A stretch of 5,997 nt of DNA, taken from the NCBI GenBank assembly GCA_965530995.1, contig CBESOB010000175.1:1-5997 (forward strand), written 5' to 3'. Both the position numbers and the translations under genes were made by a program. The notes under the pieces were generated by a model. That model saw only the letters and a program-made list of their open reading frames with translations. It was not told the origin of the DNA and did no database searches. The DNA comes from JABABD01 sp965530995. GTDB taxonomy: Bacteria; Bacteroidota; Bacteroidia; Flavobacteriales; Flavobacteriaceae. Shown here piece by piece: positions 1-5,099 of the stretch. Every line of letters begins with the position of its first letter. Position 1 is the first letter of the stretch.

Positions 1-646
1 AGCCACGAAAATAGCCAAAGAGTATCTAAAGAAAAAACAGTGGAAAAAATATAATTATGATGAGAAACTCACGAAAAATAAAATCATTAAATTTTCTGGT
101 AACCAGGAAAAATTCACGACTCTAGATTTAGAAGATATATTATTGAACGATTCCTTACCTATATTAAAAAATAAGGTTGTAATTCTGGGGTATCTGGGAG
201 CCACTAATAATCATTCTACCGACATCGTAGATAAATTTTTCACTCCCCTGAATACATATACAACAGGTAGAAGTGATGCTGATACTTTTGGTGTGGTCAT
301 TCATGCCAATATTGTAAATATGCTTATTAATAACGATTTAATTACCCAGGTGTCTGGTTTTTGGCTTTATTTAATTGTCTTTTTGTGTATGTACTTCTCA
401 ACAATGCTCTATATGAAGTTGAATAAAAAGTACAAAATCACGTATAGGACAAGAAAACAGACATATCAATTTATTTTCTCGATCACATTATTGATTCTAG
501 TATTTTGGCTTTACAGTATAGACATCTCATTGAGCCCATTTCCAATAATTGTTGGTATTGTTCTTGCTGGAGGTTATTTTAAATATTTCAAGCACCTAAC
601 GCGATATATTAATACAAAACGAAAATGGAAAACCTATTTAAAATAA
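1..646 (+). CDS. CHASE2-domain membrane protein without output domain (5' partial)
   Basis: The frame is open from the window edge (first whole codon at 2), so the N-terminus is missing; 214 residues are visible. Visible residues about 45-115 carry the end of a CHASE2 extracytoplasmic sensor domain: KNKVVILGYLG, then a Thr-Asp-Ile-Val-Asp stretch, FFTPLN, and GVVIHANIVNMLINNDLI. These match the usual CHASE2 pattern of a GK-V-IG strand, a D...TP segment and a G-IHAN-L helix. Three hydrophobic segments follow (about 119-137, 155-172 and 178-194). The loop between the first two and the short C-terminal tail are rich in Lys/Arg, which fits CHASE2 outside and the tail in the cytoplasm. CHASE2 is usually coupled to a cyclase, kinase or GGDEF domain; here only about 20 basic residues follow the last helix. 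The ligand is unknown. A TTG at 143 in the same frame is not the start, because CHASE2-type sequence continues upstream. The last 22 bases overlap the next gene, suggesting coupled translation. Confidence 0.85.
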   Translation, partial: ATKIAKEYLKKKQWKKYNYDEKLTKNKIIKFSGNQEKFTTLDLEDILLNDSLPILKNKVVILGYLGATNNHSTDIVDKFFTPLNTYTTGRSDADTFGVVIHANIVNMLINNDLITQVSGFWLYLIVFLCMYFSTMLYMKLNKKYKITYRTRKQTYQFIFSITLLILVFWLYSIDISLSPFPIIVGIVLAGGYFKYFKHLTRYINTKRKWKTYLK

Positions 647-1431
647 AAACATTATTGATCATAATATTAGCCATTGCTAGTATTCAAGGCATGCAAAGTC
701 AAAATAATTTATTTGTTTTTAGGTTTTCAGGGCAGCCTATTATTAAGGTGAATGATTCTATTAGACCCCTTACCAAAGGCACCGTACTAAGTCAATCAAC
801 GTCTCTGATCATGAACAGGGATGACATCCTTCAATTCATCGATAAACAAGGCAATCTTTTCCAATTGGTCAGTACTGGGAAGTTTAGTCAGAAGGAATTA
901 TTAAAAATTCCTGCAATGAAAAACAACTCTTCAATTACTCAAAAGTCATTTTCTTGGCTATGGAAAGAGTTTACCAATAATATGGCTTTACGAAATAATA
1001 AAAGCGGTGTGGTTTATCGGGGTGATTATTTAAATTTAATAGGGCCCTTGAATAATGTAGATGTGTATTCTTCTGAAATTACCTTTGAATGGGAGGCCAA
1101 AGAAAATAAAAAGAACGCCTATTATTTCTTGTTACGAGACACCGAAACAAACATCGTAACTAAAATAGGAACAGTTACTAATAGTGTGACACTTTTTATT
1201 GACAATTCCCTTATTAAATATGGCAAGAGTTATGAATGGGCAGTTGTTGAAACAAAATTTCCCAGCCTCAAAAAATTAGAATTCAATAGATTTAACGTAC
1301 GCACACAAAAAGATTTTGAGGAACTGGAAACAGAAATTGCGTCAATTTCAAGATTATTGAACGACATAGGTCTTGATGACCAAGAAATCAAGGATATAAT
1401 GTGTGTCGATTTCAAGAAGTGTTTTAATTGA
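625..1431 (+). CDS. Exported FecR-like / beta-sandwich protein paired with CHASE2
   Basis: This 268-residue protein starts at ATG 625, inside the CHASE2 gene. That start is preferred because it gives a signal peptide: a basic N-terminus (FKIK), a hydrophobic core LLIIILAIASI and a likely cleavage near residues 22-26. The next ATG (residue 23) would lose it. Residues about 29-93 look like the FecR-type beta module: a short strand, KVNDSIRPLTKGTVL, a DDILQFIDKQGNLFQL segment, then a G-K-F-S...L motif. A linker with SFSWLWKEF (108-116) follows. Residues about 137-226 look like a fibronectin/Ig-type sandwich (ITFEW, AYYFLLRD, then a Gly-x-x-Tyr-x-Trp motif near 200-205). The end is helical and acidic, with Cys at 260 and 266. 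No lipobox is seen, so it is probably periplasmic. Classical FecR proteins work with FecI sigma factors, but no such partner is visible here, so an anti-sigma role is not supported. Assignment to the FecR fold is by pattern only. A hypothetical exported partner of the CHASE2 protein is the safest reading. Confidence 0.8.
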   Translation: MENLFKIKTLLIIILAIASIQGMQSQNNLFVFRFSGQPIIKVNDSIRPLTKGTVLSQSTSLIMNRDDILQFIDKQGNLFQLVSTGKFSQKELLKIPAMKNNSSITQKSFSWLWKEFTNNMALRNNKSGVVYRGDYLNLIGPLNNVDVYSSEITFEWEAKENKKNAYYFLLRDTETNIVTKIGTVTNSVTLFIDNSLIKYGKSYEWAVVETKFPSLKKLEFNRFNVRTQKDFEELETEIASISRLLNDIGLDDQEIKDIMCVDFKKCFN

Positions 1432-1446
1432 TCATAACCCTATTCA

Positions 1447-4400
1447 TTAATTATTTGGCAATTGTTCGACGATCTGCCATGTACTCAATCCAAGAAAATT
1501 ACCTTGAAAGGATAAAATATTCTGTAAGATAAGTGGTGTATCCAATGTGCCTGCACCAGCAAATTGAGTTGCTCCGCTCATATCAACATCATAATTATTA
1601 TAGCTAGTAACCTCCCAAGTTGGAATATTCAGGAAATTAGTTCCGTCATTTAGGATAAAAGCCAATAGGTTCGGTGTATCTAAAACTCCAGCACCTGCAT
1701 ATTGTATAACACCATCTCCATTGACATCTCCTGCCCACAAACCAAATACATTCGATGGCATTCCAGTAGTCGTCTGTGCATAACTACCAAAAGTAGTAAC
1801 GCTACCGTCTGAAAAATTAACAATTGAAGGTAAACCATTAAAAGCAATTGTATTAAAGCTCAGTATTCCTAAATGATTTCTATGATTAATAGACACGTAA
1901 TAATTACCAGAAGGAATGCCAAAAGTAAGTGGGGATAACCCATCAATGTCCACTACATCTCCATCTCGCTGCAATAATGCAGATTGTGAATCAAATATAA
2001 TAGTATTATTATTTTGCTCTCGCAATTCAACCCAAACCCAATCTACGATGGCATCGGCCCCTGAAATGGCAAATACAGAAGGATCACAACTAATTTTATC
2101 GTCATATGGTGTTGTTAAAGGCAGATTTCCGGAAACTCTTAGGTCATCGCGCATTAGGCTTTCTTCCCCTGTATTTGGGCTCAATGCAGCTCCTTGAAGA
2201 AAAGCCTTAATCTGTAAATCACAATTAGCCGTTTCTGTGACAGTCACACTACTTGTATTCTTACAACCATTCGCAGGATCTCCTTGAGTATGAGTATAAA
2301 GATAAACACCTGCACCAGCTAGTGACGGACTCCAATCACCTCCAAGAACTGCTGACCCCTCCAAAGCTTCAAATAATTGCGTTTCATTTACTGTAGTACC
2401 TGGACAAATCTCTAATAGTCCATCATTGCCTGGATCTTCAGGTATTTCTAAATCGAATTCAATATCCTTAAAATCCGAGTTACATCCATTCTCGATAGTA
2501 TACCTAAATCTAAAGGTATGTTGTCCCGCTCCTGTATTGGGAAAGTCTACATCGCCATCTTCATCGATTTGAGCAGCTAGCCTATCTGGATCAATAAGGA
2601 CTCTGTCTATTTCTGACCAGTTTCCATTAGGAGTCTCGTTATTAAGGAATGTATACAAATTAATGCTGTAAGCCGAAGGTTCGCAAATACCTGGAATATT
2701 GGATTGTGGTGTTCCAGCCGAAACCGGTTCTTCAATAATGACTTGTACACTATTTGAAGATTCAGAAAAACAATTTGTCGCTGGATGTGTATATCTATAT
2801 CCGCCTTCAGTAGTGATGGGAAATGACACGATAGCATCATTCTGATCTCTCCATTCGCCACCCGGATTTGCAACTTCAAACTGTGCAAGTGCAAAACGCA
2901 ACTCCGACTCCGATAAAGTCGCACCTGAACACAAAGGTCTTACGTTATTCGCGCCATCTCCAACAGACAGCTTTACTTCCTCTTCTACAGTGACGGTTGA
3001 TTGCCCTCCTGGATTACCTTCAAAATCAATGATTTCATAGGTGTAAACGCCAAGACCATTAAGAGGTTCTAAAAATGATCCTCTAGTGCTTGGGTTTCCG
3101 CCTAAGACATTAAACATATCAAACGTGGTGAAAGCTTGACCAGGACATATTAGTAAAACAGCATCAGAACCCGGTGTATCATCTCCATTGATTTCAATCG
3201 TCATAAAAGCAACAGCGTCCTCACAATTACCCAGAACGCGATATTCGAAACTATAAAAGTCTGGAGCACCTGCGCCATTGTTGGGGAAATCCACTTCGCC
3301 ATCTTCAGATATGTTTACAGAATTACCGCCTGTTTGTACCCAAGTACCAGCATCTATCCTTGAAACAACATCTCTTGACCGTCCTGTAAACTGTTCCCTT
3401 ATATCGTTTAAATTTTGTAATCCACTATCAGCTCCCGCTGAATCTACATCTGGTCCAGCATCAGGCGCATCAGAAATAGTGATCTCTACCTCAGCAGAAG
3501 ACTCTACTGTGCACGTTGTTGCTGGATGTGTATAAGTGTATATTCCTGGACCTGGGTTTGATTCAGGATCAGGATTCCAAATACCACCTGGATCTGGGTT
3601 GCCTCCAAGTGCAAAAAACAGGTCATCCATAAACGCAAAACCATCACAAGTCTCAAAAACGCCATTAGTACCAGCTGAAAGTTGCGTTTGCGGCACAACT
3701 TCTACCATGGCTGACACGGCATCGCAGTATGTGCCAGGCCCATGTTCATAGGTATATGTACCATAGCCATCAATACTAGGAAGCCAAAACCCACCTGTAT
3801 CAGGATTGCCTCTAAGAGCGTTGAAAAGATCACTCTCAGTGAAATTTGTATCACAGGCCGCCAACTGACCATTCTCACCCGGAGACAAAGGTGTTTCAAT
3901 ATTTATTTGAATATCTGCTTGATCCGGATTACAATAACCAAACGTTGTCTGAACGATGTATGTAAATTGATACAAGCCATCTGGCAATCCCGTAAGATCA
4001 ACAACATCACTGTCAAAATCAATAAATAATCCATCTAGGCTTTCCCAAACACCAGATTCGCTTGGTGAAATTGTCAAGTAATTATTTAAGTTGACGATAC
4101 CAGGATTTGGGCAGAAAAAATTATCAAAACTATCTTCTCCGGCATATTCGATGACATCTGTTTCGAGCGTAATAACTGCGGTATCCTCACACGCACCTGA
4201 CCCATTAACTGTATAAATAAAATTGTAATCAAAAGCCGTCGTTATACTTGACAAATCAATTTCATCATTCGCCAAAATAGTCACTAAATTATTTTCGCTT
4301 TCCCATGCACCATTTGGCGTAGCATCAGCACTTATCAAAGTATTTAAATCTAAAATACCAGTATTATATCCAGCACAAGATATCCAACTAATATCTTTTC

Positions 4401-5058
4401 CTGCATAACAATCTTCATTAAAGATTCTCACCAAATCAAAAGCTACACCATCACCAACAACCGAGAAATCGGAACCAAAAGTCATTCTAAAAATGACATT
4501 ACTTTGTCCAGCTAAATTTGATAGCCCATGACTTGCAAGAACCCACCCGGGAGAACCATTAAAACCAAATATCCCAGTCCATCCCAACTGCTGTCCGCCT
4601 GGGTTTCCAGAAATGGTATCATCATTATACCAATTATTAGGGTCTCCTAAAGCTCCTACATTCTGCCACGTCGCGCCCGAATCTGTAGAAGATTGCAAAG
4701 CGGCACCATCATATGAGAACTCACAATTCCAAAAAATACTCAAGCTAATTGATGGTGAACTCAAAGATGAAAAGTCAAAAACGGGACTTTCCACCCAACC
4801 ATTTTCAAAATTCAAATAGTCAGCACTAAGATTCGTTACCCAAGCGTTTGTTCCTGAAGGCGCATAATTAATAAGGCTCTTCGCCGGGCTGCCTAGTGCC
4901 CAAGTGGTCGTTGTGCCCTGAGCGCTCCATCCTGCTGGACCAAACTCAAAATCCTCGACATAAGGATATGATATTATTTGTCCATAACTAAAGCCAAAGC
5001 CTAATAGTAGAGCAAAGAGTATTACTTTTTTAACTAGTGTAAAGGTCCTGATTTTCAT
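1447..5058 (-). CDS. Giant secreted multidomain repeat protein with dockerin-like C-terminal tail
   Basis: This is a 1203-residue protein from ATG 5058 to TAA 1447. Residues 1-26 are a signal peptide (VKKVILFALLLGFGFSYG, mature end probably Q27). Residues 30-216 resemble a MAM/jelly-roll beta-sandwich (PYVEDFE...GW, later W..S..FDFSSL-type strands and GDGVAFDLVRIF). Residues 218-945 hold nine Ig/PKD-like repeats of two classes, most with one Cys near each end. Residues 946-1100 form a conserved-looking Bacteroidota C-terminal region (LRVSG, VDWVWVELRE, ALLQRDGDVVDIDG, GNYYVSINHRNHLG). Residues 1103-1200 are two related halves with GDVNGDG-type and DVDMSG loops, ending in EQLPNN. Such proteins are often labelled hemagglutinin or hypothetical; an adhesive or structural surface role is inferred. 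No typical type IX secretion sorting domain (a PNP-type motif near the end) is present. The mature chain has 20 Cys and only 7 Lys. It lies 41 bases downstream of the CHAT gene on the same strand, so co-transcription is likely. The leader just before the start is A/T-rich with no Shine-Dalgarno sequence, which is usual for Bacteroidota. Confidence 0.9.
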   Translation of the reverse strand: MKIRTFTLVKKVILFALLLGFGFSYGQIISYPYVEDFEFGPAGWSAQGTTTTWALGSPAKSLINYAPSGTNAWVTNLSADYLNFENGWVESPVFDFSSLSSPSISLSIFWNCEFSYDGAALQSSTDSGATWQNVGALGDPNNWYNDDTISGNPGGQQLGWTGIFGFNGSPGWVLASHGLSNLAGQSNVIFRMTFGSDFSVVGDGVAFDLVRIFNEDCYAGKDISWISCAGYNTGILDLNTLISADATPNGAWESENNLVTILANDEIDLSSITTAFDYNFIYTVNGSGACEDTAVITLETDVIEYAGEDSFDNFFCPNPGIVNLNNYLTISPSESGVWESLDGLFIDFDSDVVDLTGLPDGLYQFTYIVQTTFGYCNPDQADIQINIETPLSPGENGQLAACDTNFTESDLFNALRGNPDTGGFWLPSIDGYGTYTYEHGPGTYCDAVSAMVEVVPQTQLSAGTNGVFETCDGFAFMDDLFFALGGNPDPGGIWNPDPESNPGPGIYTYTHPATTCTVESSAEVEITISDAPDAGPDVDSAGADSGLQNLNDIREQFTGRSRDVVSRIDAGTWVQTGGNSVNISEDGEVDFPNNGAGAPDFYSFEYRVLGNCEDAVAFMTIEINGDDTPGSDAVLLICPGQAFTTFDMFNVLGGNPSTRGSFLEPLNGLGVYTYEIIDFEGNPGGQSTVTVEEEVKLSVGDGANNVRPLCSGATLSESELRFALAQFEVANPGGEWRDQNDAIVSFPITTEGGYRYTHPATNCFSESSNSVQVIIEEPVSAGTPQSNIPGICEPSAYSINLYTFLNNETPNGNWSEIDRVLIDPDRLAAQIDEDGDVDFPNTGAGQHTFRFRYTIENGCNSDFKDIEFDLEIPEDPGNDGLLEICPGTTVNETQLFEALEGSAVLGGDWSPSLAGAGVYLYTHTQGDPANGCKNTSSVTVTETANCDLQIKAFLQGAALSPNTGEESLMRDDLRVSGNLPLTTPYDDKISCDPSVFAISGADAIVDWVWVELREQNNNTIIFDSQSALLQRDGDVVDIDGLSPLTFGIPSGNYYVSINHRNHLGILSFNTIAFNGLPSIVNFSDGSVTTFGSYAQTTTGMPSNVFGLWAGDVNGDGVIQYAGAGVLDTPNLLAFILNDGTNFLNIPTWEVTSYNNYDVDMSGATQFAGAGTLDTPLILQNILSFQGNFLGLSTWQIVEQLPNN
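1459..1752 (-). repeat. Duplicated dockerin-like C-terminal module (residues 1103-1150 and 1151-1200)
   Basis: The two halves align by eye: GDVNGDGVIQYAGAGVLDTP against DVDMSGATQFAGAGTLDTP. Each is followed by a hydrophobic LLAFILND or LILQNILSF helix and an FL-x-x-x-TW strand. Asp/Asn spacing in the first half (D1111, N1113, D1115, G1116) fits an EF-hand-like calcium loop, and the second half is a weaker version (D1157, D1159, S1161, G1162). The chain ends in IVEQLPNN. A calcium-stabilised fold is inferred. Confidence 0.65.
2224..2727 (-). repeat. Type A repeat A4 (residues 778-872) and type B repeat B5 (874-945)
   Basis: A4 carries Cys 792 and 859 and the core DEDGDVDFPNTGAGQHTF, the close match to A3. 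B5 opens DPGNDGLLEICPG (Cys 885), has LFEALEGSAVLGGDWSP and closes with Cys 932. This pair ends the repeat tract, which then joins the C-terminal region. Confidence 0.68.
2728..3180 (-). repeat. Two type B repeats (B3 residues 627-695, B4 697-777)
   Basis: B3 has the opening Cys (638, LICPG) and the MFNVLGGNPSTRGSFLEP core but lacks the closing Cys. B4 has both (710 and 763) and carries an insertion in the core (FALAQFEVANPGGEW). B4 ends with YTHPATNC, nearly the same as YTHPATTC in B2. Confidence 0.65.
3184..3468 (-). repeat. Type A repeat A3 (residues 531-625), N-terminal Cys missing
   Basis: The unit begins DAGPDVDSAGADSGLQNL, where the other type A units have a Cys at about this distance; here it is absent. 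It shares the core DGEVDFPNNGAGAPD and an aromatic YSFEYRV strand with repeat A4, and keeps only the second Cys (612). Confidence 0.65.
3469..3888 (-). repeat. Two type B short repeats (B1 residues 391-456, B2 460-530)
   Basis: Both units begin LS-(P/A)-G-x-NG and then a Cys (402, 471). Both have the shared core LFNALRGNPDTGGFWLP or LFFALGGNPDPGGIWNP, a G-x-Y-TY strand and a second Cys (445, 516) before the last strand. Spacing between units is about 70 residues, matching a small Ig-like or PKD-like beta domain stiffened by one disulphide (inference). Confidence 0.7.
3892..4407 (-). repeat. Two type A Ig/PKD-like repeats (A1 residues 218-302, A2 305-389)
   Basis: Each unit starts with a YAG-x-D segment and a Cys (228 in A1, 316 in A2), then a LDLNTLIS or VNLNNYLTI strand. 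A GAWES or GVWES tryptophan motif follows, then a D-x-(I/V)-DL turn, an aromatic FDYNFIYTV or LYQFTYIV strand and a second Cys (290, 376). The units are clearly related in protein but diverged in DNA, so they are old duplications rather than recent tandem copies. Confidence 0.7.
4411..4971 (-). other. MAM/jelly-roll-like domain of the giant secreted protein (residues 30-216)
   Basis: The region right after the signal peptide opens with YPYVEDFEFGPAGWS and has W-rich beta strands, STDSGATWQNVG and a closing GDGVAFDLVRIF strand. This pattern is typical of the choice-of-anchor/MAM-like sandwich domains found at the N-terminus of many Bacteroidota secreted proteins. Such folds often bind carbohydrate or mediate adhesion, but no ligand can be named. 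Domain edges are approximate. Confidence 0.6.
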
Positions 5059-5099
5059 ACTTTATTATTTATAACTTCCAGATACGTAAATAACATTAC

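Noticed and set aside
143..145. TTG as start of the CHASE2 gene
   Set aside because: The same frame is open to the window edge and the upstream residues fit the CHASE2 domain, so the gene is truncated by the window.
1230..1415. Minus-strand open frame opposite the end of the FecR-like gene
   Set aside because: It is antisense to a coherent coding sequence and low in complexity, with no domain.
1432..1446. Possible bidirectional terminator between the converging stops
   Set aside because: Only a weak all-A/T pairing (TTAAT at 1424-1428 with ATTAA at 1446-1450) is present, without a G-C stem or a clear T-tract.
1447..1700. Type IX secretion C-terminal sorting domain
   Set aside because: The last residues lack the PNP-type motif and the spacing of that domain; the tail is instead a duplicated dockerin-like module.
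1916..2197. Plus-strand open frame opposite the giant gene
   Set aside because: It is antisense to well-formed repeat and C-terminal domains; its translation is Ser/Thr/Pro-biased with no recognisable domain, as expected for a shadow frame.
2607..3899. Short minus-strand open frames in another phase of the giant gene
   Set aside because: They are out of frame with a continuous 1203-residue reading frame that shows clear domain structure throughout.
3278..4029. Three short plus-strand open frames opposite the repeat tract
   Set aside because: They lie antisense to conserved repeats and mirror their composition; no domain or start signal supports them.
2224..4407. CRISPR-like or tandem DNA repeats
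   Set aside because: The periodicity is at protein level only; the DNA copies are strongly diverged and unequal in length.
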